This document shows, one piece after another, positions 53,011 to 61,521 of a stretch of DNA of 64,000 nucleotides. Below the pieces are notes generated by a model. That model worked only from the letters and a program-made list of their open reading frames with translations, ran no database searches and had not been told where the DNA came from. Within the stretch, counting starts at the first letter, position 1; each line of letters opens with the position of its first letter. The stretch lies in contig NZ_CP029553.1 of NCBI RefSeq assembly GCF_003173755.1, forward strand, positions 3,310,001 through 3,374,000, written 5' to 3'. This stretch comes from Methylobacterium terrae. GTDB lineage: Bacteria; Pseudomonadota; Alphaproteobacteria; Rhizobiales; Beijerinckiaceae. The position numbers were made by a program, and so were the translations under genes.

Positions 53011-53499
53011 ATGAAGCGCGAAGACCTCACCGAGAAGCTGCTCGACATCAAGCGCGAGAAGGGCTGGACCTGGAAGTACATCCAGGAAGAGATCGGCGGC
53101 ATCTCGCCGATCCTGATCACCGCCGCCTGCATGGGCCAGATGAAGCTGCCGAAGGCCCAGGCCGCCAAGGCCGCCGCCTTGTTCGGCCTCACCCAGGCCG
53201 AGGAGCGGATGCTGAACGAGGCGCCCTATCGCGGTTCGATCCCGCAGATGCCCCCGACCGATCCGCTGATCTACCGCTTCTACGAGCTGGTGATGGTCTA
53301 CGGCACAACCTGGAAAGAGCTGATCCAGGAGGATTTTGGCGATGGCATCATGTCGGCGATCGACTTCAATATGACCATGGAGAGAGAGCCCAATAACAAG
53401 GGCGATCGAGTCAAGATGAATCTGTCGGGTAAGTTTTTGCCCTACAAATATTATGGCAATGAAGAAGGTGTGCCAGAATACGGCTTTAAGGAAGGCTGA
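53011..53499 (+). CDS. cynS: Cyanate hydratase (cyanase)
   Basis: A 162-residue cyanase: bicarbonate-dependent decomposition of cyanate to ammonia and CO2 in a decameric enzyme. The N-terminal helical domain is REDLTEKLLDIKREKGWTWKYIQEEIGG. The active-site triad Arg89, Glu92 and Ser115 keeps the spacing of E. coli Arg96, Glu99 and Ser122 (YRFYELVMVYGTTWKELI...GDGIMSAIDF). ATG 53011 has GAAGAGAC upstream; longer readings are rejected. The last 180 bases are clearly more AT-rich than the first part. The C-terminus (YKYYGNEEGVPEYGFKEG) is slightly longer than in E. coli. Confidence 0.95.
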   Translation: MKREDLTEKLLDIKREKGWTWKYIQEEIGGISPILITAACMGQMKLPKAQAAKAAALFGLTQAEERMLNEAPYRGSIPQMPPTDPLIYRFYELVMVYGTTWKELIQEDFGDGIMSAIDFNMTMEREPNNKGDRVKMNLSGKFLPYKYYGNEEGVPEYGFKEG

Positions 53500-53507
53500 G
53501 ACATTGC

Positions 53508-53534
53508 TGGCTGGCCCTAAATCGGGGCCAGCCA
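53508..53534 (+). terminator. Hairpin behind cynS
   Basis: TGGCTGGCCC (53508-53517) pairs with GGGCCAGCCA (53525-53534), a 10-base stem beginning eight bases after the cynS stop. AATATCTTCC follows. It marks the likely end of the operon; the DNA beyond (53540-53632) is AT-rich and holds no gene. Confidence 0.7.
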
Positions 53535-53632
53535 AATATCTTCCTGGTCCTGGGTTAATTGCTCTAATAAATCAGCCGGCTGGCGTGTCATCCACATAAT
53601 AAATATTCATATAATTATCATATGTATTGCCA

Positions 53633-54928
53633 TTAGACGACTGCGCTCACCATCGGCACCTCGCTTAGTCGCGTCGTAAACTGTGGCGAGCGCATCTCGA
53701 ACTTTGTCGACCAGGTGCGCTTTTCGACGAGCCCTGCCCGTGCCGGAACCACGGCGCCGCGCCCGAACCGGCTGTTGCAGGCGTCCATGGCCGACATCAG
53801 CTTCCCGGACTTCTCCCGGTCGTGCGCATCGAACAGCGGGCGCGGCGCTTCGTTGAGCGGCACGAGGTCGGTCGTCACCAGCCCGGCCTTGCTGTAGCGC
53901 CAGGGCGTCGGGCCCTGCTCCTTCCAGGTCTTCGCTACACCGTGGAGGGCGGCCTGGATCAGGTGGCGGCTGTCATTCGTCGCCTCCGGTAGGTGCACCA
54001 CCGTGGAGACCGACCGCATAGGGTCGCCGCGGTCGTGCTCGCTGGTGTGGTAGAAGACGGTGACGGCCGAGACGGCGAGCCTGTCGCGCCGGAGCTTTTC
54101 GCCCAGCCGCGTCGCGTGGGCCGCCACCGCTTGCTCGAGCACCGCCCGCTCGGTGATCCGGCTGGAGAAGCTGCGGGTGACGGCGCAGCCCTTGCGCCGG
54201 GCCGGCACGATCTCGAGCGGCAGGCAGGCGCGGCCGCGCAGCTCGTGGATGATGCGCTCGCCCACCACCGTCAGCGAGGCCCGCGCCGGCCGGGGATCGA
54301 GGTCGCGCAGGTCCGCCACCGTGTCGACGCCCATGGCCTCCAGGCGGGCGAGCGAGGCGCGCCCGATGCCCCAGACCTCGCCGACCGAGATCCCGACCAT
54401 CCAGGCGGCGCGCTCTGCTTCGTCGGACAGGTCGCACACGCCCCCGAGTTCCGGGATGCTCTTGGCGATGTGGTTGGCGAGCTTGGCGAGCGTCTTCGTC
54501 GGCCCAATCCCGATGCAGGTCGGGAGGCCGGTCCATTGCCGGACGGTCGAGCGGAGATCCCGCGCCAGCGCCACCCGGTCGCGCTCGCGCACGTCGGAGA
54601 GGTCGAGGAAGCTCTCGTCGATGGAGTAGATCTCCACGTCGGGCGCGAACTGCCGGTAGACGCTGTTCGCTCGGGCCGACATGTCGCCGTAGAGCGCATA
54701 GTTCGAGGAGAACACCCGCACCTTTTGCCGCCGGCACAGGTCGCGGATCTTGAAGTACGGCTCACCCATGCGGATCCCGAGCGCCTTGGCCTCGGCCGTG
54801 CGCGCGATGGCGCAGCCATCGTTGTTCGAGAGCACGATCACCGGCGCGCCGGTCAGCTTCGGGTCGAACACGCGCTCGCAGGAACAGTAGAAACTATTGC
54901 CGTCGATCAGCGCGATCGCCCGGCTCAT
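53633..54928 (-). CDS. umuC: Y-family DNA polymerase V catalytic subunit UmuC
   Basis: A 431-residue translesion polymerase. The palm-domain motifs are [19 protein letters not shown] (first catalytic Asp) and [14 protein letters not shown] (the Asp-Glu pair). [17 protein letters not shown] and [17 protein letters not shown] form the thumb HhH region, and the C-terminal little-finger/UmuC-specific part includes [16 protein letters not shown] 54928 overlaps the umuD stop (ATGA). It acts with UmuD' and RecA at stalled forks. Confidence 0.94.
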   Translation of the reverse strand: MSRAIALIDGNSFYCSCERVFDPKLTGAPVIVLSNNDGCAIARTAEAKALGIRMGEPYFKIRDLCRRQKVRVFSSNYALYGDMSARANSVYRQFAPDVEIYSIDESFLDLSDVRERDRVALARDLRSTVRQWTGLPTCIGIGPTKTLAKLANHIAKSIPELGGVCDLSDEAERAAWMVGISVGEVWGIGRASLARLEAMGVDTVADLRDLDPRPARASLTVVGERIIHELRGRACLPLEIVPARRKGCAVTRSFSSRITERAVLEQAVAAHATRLGEKLRRDRLAVSAVTVFYHTSEHDRGDPMRSVSTVVHLPEATNDSRHLIQAALHGVAKTWKEQGPTPWRYSKAGLVTTDLVPLNEAPRPLFDAHDREKSGKLMSAMDACNSRFGRGAVVPARAGLVEKRTWSTKFEMRSPQFTTRLSEVPMVSAVV

Positions 54929-55389
54929 CGCTGGACGCTCGCCCGGGCCTTCACGTGGTGCCAGCGCACCGAGAACAGCAGCACGCCCCAAAGCAGGCCT
55001 TCCTCCAGGTCCTCCAGGGCGAATTCCTGATCCATCTCCGGGTTGTCGAACGTGAGGGAGAGCCGGTTGCCGGTCATCACCAAACGCTTGAGGCTCATCT
55101 CGCCGTTGATCACCGCGACGACGACCGCGCCGGAGACGGGCGACAGCGAGCGGTCGACCACGGCAAGATCCTCGTCGTGGATGCCGGCGCCCTTCATGCA
55201 CCAGCCGCGGACGCGCCAGATGAAGGTCGCCGGCGGGTTCGGTACCAGCCAGCGCGGCAGCTCCAGGGCGCCCTCGATGAAGTCCTCGGCTGGGCTCGGG
55301 AACCCGGCGCAGAGCGTCGGGAGCATGAACGGGATCCGCACGAGCCCGCCGCCGTCCACCGCCTGGTCGCCGACCCGGAAAAGACTCAC
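54925..55389 (-). CDS. umuD: UmuD-like LexA-family protein with Cys in place of the catalytic Ser
   Basis: A 154-residue protein with a GTG start and GGAGG seven bases upstream. It aligns with UmuD: cleavage-site region [14 protein letters not shown] (Ala28-Gly29), nucleophile region [22 protein letters not shown], and general-base region [14 protein letters not shown] (Lys101). Spacing is identical to E. coli (36 residues from cleavage site to nucleophile, 37 to Lys). The usual GDS is GWC here, so the nucleophile would be Cys64. It is either a cysteine autoprotease or cannot self-cleave. Confidence 0.85.
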   Translation of the reverse strand: MSLFRVGDQAVDGGGLVRIPFMLPTLCAGFPSPAEDFIEGALELPRWLVPNPPATFIWRVRGWCMKGAGIHDEDLAVVDRSLSPVSGAVVVAVINGEMSLKRLVMTGNRLSLTFDNPEMDQEFALEDLEEGLLWGVLLFSVRWHHVKARASVQR

Positions 55390-55410
55390 CCGCTGCCCTC
55401 CGCCGTGTAA

Positions 55411-55425
55411 GAACGAAAATAGAAC
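55411..55425 (-). promoter_or_regulatory. LexA box of the umuDC operon
   Basis: Read leftward, GTTC-TATTTTC-GTTC exactly matches the alphaproteobacterial SOS box GTTC-N7-GTTC. It ends 22 bases upstream of the umuD start codon, placing umuDC under LexA control. Confidence 0.88.
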
Positions 55426-55502
55426 AAACAGGCCGGAGGTTCCCGGTCAAGGCCGAGCTTCGGGCCTGTGCGGAGCGGGGATGACAGGCTCGGGAGATCG
55501 TC

Positions 55503-55757
55503 ATGGGAATGCGGACCACGTTCATGGTGCAGACGTTCGAGATCCACCGGAAGCGGCTGCGACCGGGCAGCCGGGACGTGGCACCAACGGAGAGCGGGGC
55601 GCTCAAGCGGGCGGAGGCGATCTCTGGCCGGATGCCGGGAGCTGCGGCCCTGCGTATCGTGGCGGACGACGAGACGGGCGAGCTTGAGAGCGTCGCGATC
55701 GTCGGCCAGTTCGGTGAGGTGCCAGAGGACTTCGCCGAGCAGGTGAGCGGCGGGTAG
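55503..55757 (+). CDS. Small conserved hypothetical protein
   Basis: An 84-residue soluble protein: [73 protein letters not shown]. The alternating strand-helix-strand pattern and high-GC codon use make it convincing as a gene. It is divergent from umuDC, about 75 bases from the LexA box, so it could share SOS control. I recall similar short proteins in Methylobacterium, without a known role. Confidence 0.7.
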   Translation: MGMRTTFMVQTFEIHRKRLRPGSRDVAPTESGALKRAEAISGRMPGAAALRIVADDETGELESVAIVGQFGEVPEDFAEQVSGG

Positions 55758-55975
55758 TCGCCCAAAACGCTGCGCCAGCGTTACGAACCTTGATCTGTAT
55801 GGTCGCGTAAGGTGATGGGTCCGGCGCCCGGCAATGTGGCGAGGGTTCGTGCTAGGCGCCCGAGTGGCCTGGAATACGATTGAAATCATTTGAGCTCAAA
55901 GATGCCCAAGGCGGACCACACAGCGGACGCCTCGCCCGGCCATAGCTACGCTCCGATCAATCCAGGGTCTCACCC

Positions 55976-56137
55976 ATGCAGAACCTGCGCGCCGCGTTCC
56001 TAACCGCCGTCGGCATCGGCCGGATCACCCTCGCCATGGCCAGCGTCGTGGAGCGTGGTGTGCAGGCGCGCCTTGAGCGCGCGCTGCTGCCCGCGGCTGT
56101 CGTCCAGACGGCGAACAGTGTGGCAGGCGCTCGGTAA
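55976..56137 (+). CDS. Small hypothetical protein, 53 residues
   Basis: MQNLRAAFLTAVGIGRITLA begins a 53-residue protein ending AVVQTANSVAGAR. It is Ala/Val/Arg-rich and amphipathic, and no family is recognised. CCAGGG lies about ten bases upstream. It could be a real short gene or chance. The flanking gaps (55758-55975 and 56138-56409) hold nothing I can support. Confidence 0.35.
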   Translation: MQNLRAAFLTAVGIGRITLAMASVVERGVQARLERALLPAAVVQTANSVAGAR

Positions 56138-56409
56138 GGCTCACCATCGCCCCGCCGGTGAATGCAACGCGAGAGCCGCGCGCCGAGGCGTGGCTCTCCT
56201 CCCTTGCAGGCTGCCGTAATGCGCGCTGGTCCGGCACTCCTACGCAGTAGAAGTTGAAAATGGATTGTCTGTGAGCGGCGCGTGGTCTGCTGATGTCGCA
56301 GATCCACACCCGGTACCCACAACGCTTTATAGGGTGGTTGCTGAATTATATCCTTGACCAAATTCTGAGCGGGCCGCATCATCAGTATGTCGAAAGAATT
56401 GGATGACAA

Positions 56410-56916
56410 ATGGAAGACGCAGCCTCCGTCACCTCCCCTCTGATCGAGCTGACGAGCGATATCGTCGGCGCTTACGTCTCGAACAACAACGTCCCGGTAG
56501 CCGAGCTGTCCGGCCTGATCGCGTCCGTGCACGCAACTCTGTCAGGTCTCGGCCAGCCGGTTGCGGCGCCGATCGAAGACCACAAGGTCACTGCGGCACA
56601 GATCCGGAAGTCGATCACTCCCGACGCAATCACGAGCTTCCTGGACGGCAAGCCGTACAAGAGCCTCAAGCGGCATCTCACGACGCGCGGTATGACGCCA
56701 GACGAGTACCGCAAGAAGTTTGGCCTCGGACACGACTATCCGATGGTCGCCGCCTCCTACGCAGCCCAGCGCTCCGAGCTCGCCAAGAGCCTGGGGCTCG
56801 GCCAGATCCGGCGCGATCAGGCGGCCGCGCGTAAGGCTGAGGCCGAGGCTAAGCCGACCACGTCTGCGGCCCGCCGTGGCCGGCCTAAGAAGGCCGATGC
56901 CGCCGCGGCTGAGTGA
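56410..56916 (+). CDS. MucR/Ros-family regulator lacking zinc-finger cysteines, with AT-hook tail
   Basis: A 168-residue protein. The MucR core is RKSITPDAITSFLDGKPYKSLKRHLTTRGMTPDEYRKKFGLGHDYPMVAASYAAQRSELAKSLGLGQIRR. In Ros the matching segment begins VCLECGGSFKSLKRH, so both zinc cysteines are replaced (TSFLDGK) while the histidine and the hydrophobic core remain. Some rhizobial homologues fold without zinc. The C-terminus ends in RRGRPKK, an AT-hook. MucR proteins silence AT-rich or surface and virulence genes. Confidence 0.85.
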   Translation: MEDAASVTSPLIELTSDIVGAYVSNNNVPVAELSGLIASVHATLSGLGQPVAAPIEDHKVTAAQIRKSITPDAITSFLDGKPYKSLKRHLTTRGMTPDEYRKKFGLGHDYPMVAASYAAQRSELAKSLGLGQIRRDQAAARKAEAEAKPTTSAARRGRPKKADAAAAE

Positions 56917-57379
56917 CGTGGCACCGCTGAACCTATGGCGGTGACAGGATGCCCAGCGCGCCCTGTCGCTTGGTGACACCCTGCTGATCCTAACGGGCGC
57001 CGCGATCGTGCTCGCCGGCAGGGGCTTGGTCCGTAGGCGGGTACCTATTCCGGCTAAAGGCCTGCTCGTTTTGATCCCACAACGCCGATTGCATCCGCAT
57101 AGGCATTCCCATCCTCGTCATCCATAACCCCTACTTATCGCTGACGATGGCTGTCTTGCTGCATATTTCCATCAAGTGGTGGGCGGAACGGCCGCTGGCA
57201 GCGTGTTCCGGAGCGTTGTAACTTCATATGAGTGAGGTGCCTTTTTTCATCCTCGCGAGAAGTGCGCCCTCGGGAATAAAAATTCTCTTTTAGCTCGTCG
57301 TTTGTTGTCTCCTTTGCTACAATGCAAAGCTGATCCAGACGGTCGAACGCCCTCAAGAAATTCCGGGGATTAGGTTTCG
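56917..57379. other. Spacer without supportable gene
   Basis: The 463 bases between the MucR and HExxH genes drift from GC-rich to AT-rich. Open frames on the complementary strand lack ribosome sites and domain text. The AT-rich 57230-57370 is the likely promoter region of the next gene. Confidence 0.45.
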
Positions 57380-58042
57380 ATGACCGACAACACATCATCG
57401 GAGCGACAAGCGACCGAAGACGGTCAGGTGATCGTTGCGCCGGACTTGGCGCCGCTCGCATGGCAGCTGATGCAAGCCGCAGAACAGGAATATGGTCCTC
57501 TTGAATGGCGAAACGGCTTGATAATCGGCGGTATAGTATTCTGTGGTATCAATGGCAGCGTGAGATTTCTGGAAGAGAAAGCTGCGGCGATAATACTTCT
57601 ACCGCTTGCGGGTGCAAAATGTATTGATTTGGCCTCCTTCATGCTGGCTCACGAAATCATTCACTGCCTTTATCTCGAACAACCTGCGGTGCCGCCGATG
57701 ATCGAAGAAGGCGCGGCGGTGCGTTTTAGCATGATAGCGCCCGCCTTCCAGACTCCTGGCTATGCTCATTATCTGCGAGAATGGCACCTGACGGAGCCTG
57801 CCGCGGCGAATTATGCTGAAGCGCTACTCGCCGTCGAGCGGCTGCTGGAGATCAACCCGGAGGCGATCCGCGTCTTGAGACGGGAGGACCCCAACTGGCG
57901 CGCCATCACGCCCGAGCGCATCCGAGCGGTGGCGCCTGGCGTATCGGACGAGCTGGCCGCCACATTGTGCGAAGTGCGGGTGATGCGGCCGGATGACGAA
58001 TGCGAACTGGCAGCGCAGCAGGCCTCATCTAGGCACCTCTGA
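57380..58042 (+). CDS. Putative zinc metallopeptidase (HExxH, gluzincin-like) of unknown role
   Basis: A 220-residue protein without signal peptide. His91-Glu92-Ile-Ile-His95 (LAHEIIHCLY) forms an HExxH motif. Fifteen residues on, PPMIEEGAAVRF supplies a Glu-Gly like the third ligand of peptidase-MA gluzincins (HExxH...EGxA). The preceding VRFLEEKAAAIILLPLAGAKCIDLASFM fits the strand-helix entry to that fold. The rest is helical. GC is lower in the first third. It sits between the MucR gene and phage-like genes. Function is unknown; the peptidase call rests on the motif pair only. Confidence 0.65.
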   Translation: MTDNTSSERQATEDGQVIVAPDLAPLAWQLMQAAEQEYGPLEWRNGLIIGGIVFCGINGSVRFLEEKAAAIILLPLAGAKCIDLASFMLAHEIIHCLYLEQPAVPPMIEEGAAVRFSMIAPAFQTPGYAHYLREWHLTEPAAANYAEALLAVERLLEINPEAIRVLRREDPNWRAITPERIRAVAPGVSDELAATLCEVRVMRPDDECELAAQQASSRHL

Positions 58043-58077
58043 GTGACCACGTGCCGACGCAGCTGAGAGAATTGCCG

Positions 58078-58728
58078 ATGAACCGAAGGAAGTCCGGAGA
58101 CGATCTCCTCGGCGTAGCCCGCATTAGGGCAGAGGAGAGAGGCGGTCCGTCAGGGATCGCCGATCGGTACGAGGAGGCCGCCCGTGCACCCTTGCCAATC
58201 GACACGCATCGCGCTGCCGGCGGCGAGCTGATGCCGGCCGAGGACTTCGCAGAGAACACCCTGCCGGCGATCCTCGACACCTTGGCGAGCCCTGATGCTG
58301 TAGCTGCCGATGCCAGCAGGGATCGGCTCGACCTCGCCAAGAATGCCGGCTCCCTGGAGATGGTCCTCGACACGGCCGACAGCATCCAGGCCGCTGACGG
58401 GCTCGAACGGATGCTCGCCCACCAGCTCGCGACTGCCCACGTCGCAGCGATGACGGCGGCGGCCCTGATGCAGCAGCAGATGACCGAGGCCAGTCGCTCC
58501 CTCGGGGCTGCCCGCCAGGCAGCGTGCGTCGAGGCCGAGCGCATGTCCCGGGCCTTCGTGCGGCTGACGGGCTCGTACCAGGCCGGGATGCAGACCCTAC
58601 AGCGGATGCGGTCGGGTGGCCGGCAGGTCGTCGTGGTTCAGCACAACCATATCGGAGGCGGCGCGCAGGCTGTGGTGGCCGGTAGCGTGACCGGGGGGCC
58701 TCGCTCCCGCAAACGGGTCGGGGGGTAG
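58078..58728 (+). CDS. Phage-associated hypothetical protein
   Basis: A 216-residue helical protein (ATAHVAAMTAAALMQQQMTEASRSLGAARQAACVEAERMSRAFVRLTGSYQAGMQTLQRMRSGGRQVVVVQHNHI) ending in a Gly-rich tail. I recall the QTLQRMRSGGRQVVVVQHxxxxxGGQAVVAG ending in rhizobial prophages, next to an HGGxSTG protein as here. ATG 58078 with GAGAG upstream is preferred to GTG 58051. Role unknown. Confidence 0.72.
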   Translation: MNRRKSGDDLLGVARIRAEERGGPSGIADRYEEAARAPLPIDTHRAAGGELMPAEDFAENTLPAILDTLASPDAVAADASRDRLDLAKNAGSLEMVLDTADSIQAADGLERMLAHQLATAHVAAMTAAALMQQQMTEASRSLGAARQAACVEAERMSRAFVRLTGSYQAGMQTLQRMRSGGRQVVVVQHNHIGGGAQAVVAGSVTGGPRSRKRVGG

Positions 58729-58730
58729 GG

Positions 58731-59063
58731 GTGAAATCGGCCGACGCACCCCATGGCCCCAACTGGCGGGCCGCCCTCGACAAGGCACGGCAGGCGCCCC
58801 GGTGTGGCGCTCGCACCCGCTCAGGGATCGCCTGTGAGGCCCCCGGGATGCCGAACGGGCGGTGTTACCGGCATGGGGGTGCCAGCACGGGCGCCAAGAC
58901 CCCTGAGGGCCGGGATAGAGCCGCACGGGCGAACTGGAAGCATGGGCGGTACACTGCCCGGGCCATCGCGCTCCGGCGGATCATCGCGAAGGCAGGGCGG
59001 GACCTGGACGAGATGATCCGGGAGGCAGAGGCGGCGATGGATCGGCGGCGCGCAGACCCGTAG
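58731..59063 (+). CDS. HGGxSTG domain protein (phage-associated, Cys-rich)
   Basis: A 110-residue protein with a GTG start and a GGGGTAGGGG ribosome site. It holds RCGARTRSGIACEAPGMPNGRCYRHGGASTGAKTPEGRDRAARANWKHGRYTARA. Three Cys plus His probably bind zinc, and the basic C-terminal helix could contact DNA. It follows the upstream gene after two bases. The pair recurs on alphaproteobacterial prophages; its function is unestablished. Confidence 0.8.
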   Translation: MKSADAPHGPNWRAALDKARQAPRCGARTRSGIACEAPGMPNGRCYRHGGASTGAKTPEGRDRAARANWKHGRYTARAIALRRIIAKAGRDLDEMIREAEAAMDRRRADP

Positions 59064-59238
59064 AGGCGGCACCCGGTATGCACCCCCTAATGGGGGCGAG
59101 GGCTGTATCAAACCCAACGCGTGCGTTCGGGAGATCTGCTAGCCAAGCGTGCCTACGGGGCGACAGACGCGCCGACGCTCCGAGTCCGTGACGTCGAATT
59201 GCGACCATCGAACTGACACCTAGACCGCAGGGGAGCCG

Positions 59239-59889
59239 ATGCCAGTCGCACATGATACCGGGGAAGCCATGACCGCCCCGGCGGTCGCGCGCAATCGGGG
59301 CGCGATCCTCTCCGTCCTGCGGGAGCATCTGCCGGCCTCGGGCCTCGTGCTGGAGGTCGCCGCCGGCTCGGGCGAGCACGCCGCCTACTTCGCCGCGGCG
59401 CTGCCCGGTCTGCGCTGGCAGCCGACTGATCCAGAGCCCCGCGCCCGTGCGAGCATCGCAGCCCACGCGAAGATTGCAGACTTGGCCAACCTCCTTGCCC
59501 CTCTCGACCTCGACGCCGCATCGCCCGTCTGGCCGGTAGCGCAGGCGGACGTGGTCGTGGCCATCAACATGGTTCATATCTCGCCCTGGTCGGCGACGCT
59601 GGGCTTGCTCGCGGGAGCCGCCCGGGTCCTGCCGGAAGGCGGACTGCTGTACCTCTATGGCCCGTACATGGAGGACGGGCGGCACACCGCCCCGAGCAAC
59701 GCCGCCTTCGACACGGACCTCCGGGCGCGTGATCCGGCCTGGGGCATCCGGGACGTTCAGGATGTTGAGCAGGCCGCCTCCCCGCACGGACTTCGCCTGG
59801 CGCAGCGCATCGCGATGCCCGCCAATAACCTCAGCGTCCTGTTCCGAAAAGCGCCTCCTGGCGCGCGCGAGGGCTACCACCGGGGTTAA
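59239..59889 (+). CDS. DUF938 family SAM-dependent methyltransferase
   Basis: A 216-residue protein matching DUF938: ARNRGAILSVLREHLPASGLVLEVAAGSGEHAAYFAAALPGLRWQPTDPEPRARASIAAHA (SAM motif EVAAGSGEHA), VVVAINMVHISPWSATLGLLAGAARVLPEGGLLYLYGPY and MPANNLSVLFRK. The start is ATG 59239 or 59269. It has chromosomal-style codon use inside a phage-like stretch, so it looks like a passenger gene. The methyl acceptor is unknown. Confidence 0.88.
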   Translation: MPVAHDTGEAMTAPAVARNRGAILSVLREHLPASGLVLEVAAGSGEHAAYFAAALPGLRWQPTDPEPRARASIAAHAKIADLANLLAPLDLDAASPVWPVAQADVVVAINMVHISPWSATLGLLAGAARVLPEGGLLYLYGPYMEDGRHTAPSNAAFDTDLRARDPAWGIRDVQDVEQAASPHGLRLAQRIAMPANNLSVLFRKAPPGAREGYHRG

Positions 59890-60740
59890 TGCGGTGTCGT
59901 CGTCACGGTCGAGCTGGTAGCGCTCGGGCCCAACCCAGGTGTAGTCCCGGAGCCGGGCGGCCTCAGCCGAGACCGTCACCATAGTCCTGGGGTACGATCC
60001 GGTAGCTGGTCCCGCCTATCTTCTGATTCAGCAAGTGGGTCCGGACGCCGGTCTCCAGGATAGCATTTTCACGGATCGGGGCACTCTGGATGGATAGCGA
60101 ACGCCCGCGCTGGAGCCCGCCCGCGCTTGCCGAGGACGCTTCGCACAAGCCGGCAAGTGCGGAGTGGAGGCACGTTAGTAGCACCACTCAGAGCAGCAGA
60201 AGCCCCGCCCATATGTCAGGTTGATATACAAGATTAGCTGCTACGCGCCTCAGGGGTCACAAGTCGGCCCACAAAGTACCCTCGCCGCATCCCCCAAAGT
60301 GCCCACAAAGTGCCGGCTCCGTTGGAGTCAAGCTGTTGATTTAATTGATGAATTTCTACTTTTTGGTGTGATCGCTCGAGAGCCCCCCCCAAAGTCCCTC
60401 AAAGTGAAATGCCTCCTCCGCGCATGCCGCGCCTAAGGTGCTGATTTATATAATTTTTTGGCCCGTGTATTTCAACCCCAAAGCCCCGCAAAGTCCACCC
60501 AAGTACCCTCCCACAAAGTTCCACCCCTATGGGGGAAGGCCGGGCGTGCCGCCGCCCATGGGCTCCGGCCTGCCCCCTCGTGGTTTGGGGTCGCGAGATC
60601 CTTAGCCCTTTAACAGCAAGATGGGGTAGATAATACATTGTATTGCGCCGAGACATACAAAGATTTATTTCTAATCAGTATTGACGTGCGAGCCGTTGGA
60701 ATATATATTTCGGTAATCCTGCCACCCATCGTGATATGAG
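59890..60740. other. Long non-coding stretch holding a repeat array
   Basis: This 851-base gap is the longest in the window. The left part (59900-59985) could be read leftward as VSAEAARLRDYTWVGPERYQLDRDDDTALTP, perhaps a gene remnant. The middle carries the CAAAGT array. Bases 60600-60740 are AT-rich, giving a plausible promoter for the next gene. No intact gene is supported. Confidence 0.55.
60270..60522. repeat. Iteron-like array of nine CMCAAAGTNCC 11-mers
   Basis: Copies start at 60270, 60293, 60304, 60388, 60398, 60477, 60487, 60498 (one base short) and 60512, all on one strand. They fall into three clusters whose members abut at 10-11 base spacing, that is, on one face of the helix: 60293/60304, 60388/60398 and 60477/60487/60498/60512. 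Direct, helically phased repeats in non-coding DNA are typical of replication iterons or multi-operator control regions. Confidence 0.7.
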
Positions 60741-61049
60741 ATGCGGTACAGTTCCTTCTTGTTCTTGAGGGCCGAACCTTCCCTCGCCCCTGATCTGACC
60801 GCCGCAGCCCACGCCCTGGGCATGAGCAGGTCCGAGTTCGTGCGCTGCGCCCTGCGGACAGCGATCGAGAACGGTGCGGATATGAAGTCGAATGCACCGC
60901 CGAACTTCGCTGTCGAATCTCGGAAGTGCGTGAAGGTGACGAGAGGCGGCTGCGCCACTGCTCTCACGGACGCATCCAAGAAGCGTCGTCGGGTTGGAAC
61001 CCAAGGGCGAGTCGTTCGGGCTCCGGCGCCCCGAGATCAGGTCGCTTAG
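60741..61049 (+). CDS. Ribbon-helix-helix-like small DNA-binding protein
   Basis: A 102-residue protein. The N-terminal RYSSFLFLRAEPSLAPDLTAAAHALGMSRSEFVRCALRTAIENG has the strand-helix-helix form of Arc/CopG regulators (a short strand, then helix, a GMSRSE turn, and helix). The basic C-terminus (KKRRRVGTQGR) is extended and less ordered. It lies directly downstream of the CAAAGT array and could bind it. No strong ribosome site is seen. Confidence 0.55.
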   Translation: MRYSSFLFLRAEPSLAPDLTAAAHALGMSRSEFVRCALRTAIENGADMKSNAPPNFAVESRKCVKVTRGGCATALTDASKKRRRVGTQGRVVRAPAPRDQVA

Positions 61050-61059
61050 GGCGCCCGGG

Positions 61060-61521
61060 ATGGATCTCGCCCCGCCCCCTGCCGCTCTGCTGCGAATGTC
61101 GGGTGTCCCGGCCGCCCATGTGGAGGAGGCGTGGCCCCGCCTCGCCGGGATGCTCGGGCCGGTCTTTTCCCGTCCGGAATGCACTCTGAACGCGGACGAT
61201 CTCCGCGACGCCTGCGCGAGCGGCGCGGCGGATCTGATCGTAGGGCACGACGAGGAAGGGCGCCCCGCGTGCGCCGCTGTCGTGCAGGTCAGGGATTACG
61301 CACAGACCGGCCGCAGAACTTGGATCCTCGTGACGGGCGGGCGCCGCTTCGCAGACTGGCCTGCCGTGCTCGGCGTCATCGAGCAGCTGGCCCGGACGGC
61401 AGGCGCCAAGACAGTCGAGTTCGAGGGGCGCCCTGGCTGGCAGCGTATCGCTCGCGACTATGACGCCAAGCCCTCCGAGGGCGGCATTCACTACACCAAG
61501 CATCTCGGGAGGCCGAATTGA
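61060..61521 (+). CDS. Phage hypothetical protein preceding the virion genes
   Basis: A 153-residue protein: GVPAAHVEEAWPRLAGMLGPVF, then VVQVRDYAQTGRRTWILVTGGRRFADWPAVLGVIEQLARTAGAKTVEFEGRPGWQRIARDYDA. The two-layer pattern recalls the small GNAT-like proteins found just before internal-virion genes in short-tailed phages. ATG 61060 has AGGG upstream; a longer reading from 60994 is possible. The stop overlaps the next gene's TTG. Confidence 0.65.
   Translation: MDLAPPPAALLRMSGVPAAHVEEAWPRLAGMLGPVFSRPECTLNADDLRDACASGAADLIVGHDEEGRPACAAVVQVRDYAQTGRRTWILVTGGRRFADWPAVLGVIEQLARTAGAKTVEFEGRPGWQRIARDYDAKPSEGGIHYTKHLGRPN

Noticed and set aside
58981..59982. Leftward 333-codon frame opposite the DUF938 gene
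   Set aside because: It is mostly antisense to DUF938. Only its first 35 residues lie in free sequence and might be a remnant, too little to call.
60270..60522. CRISPR array
   Set aside because: Repeats are only 11 bases, abut directly with no unique spacers of constant length, and no cas gene is near.
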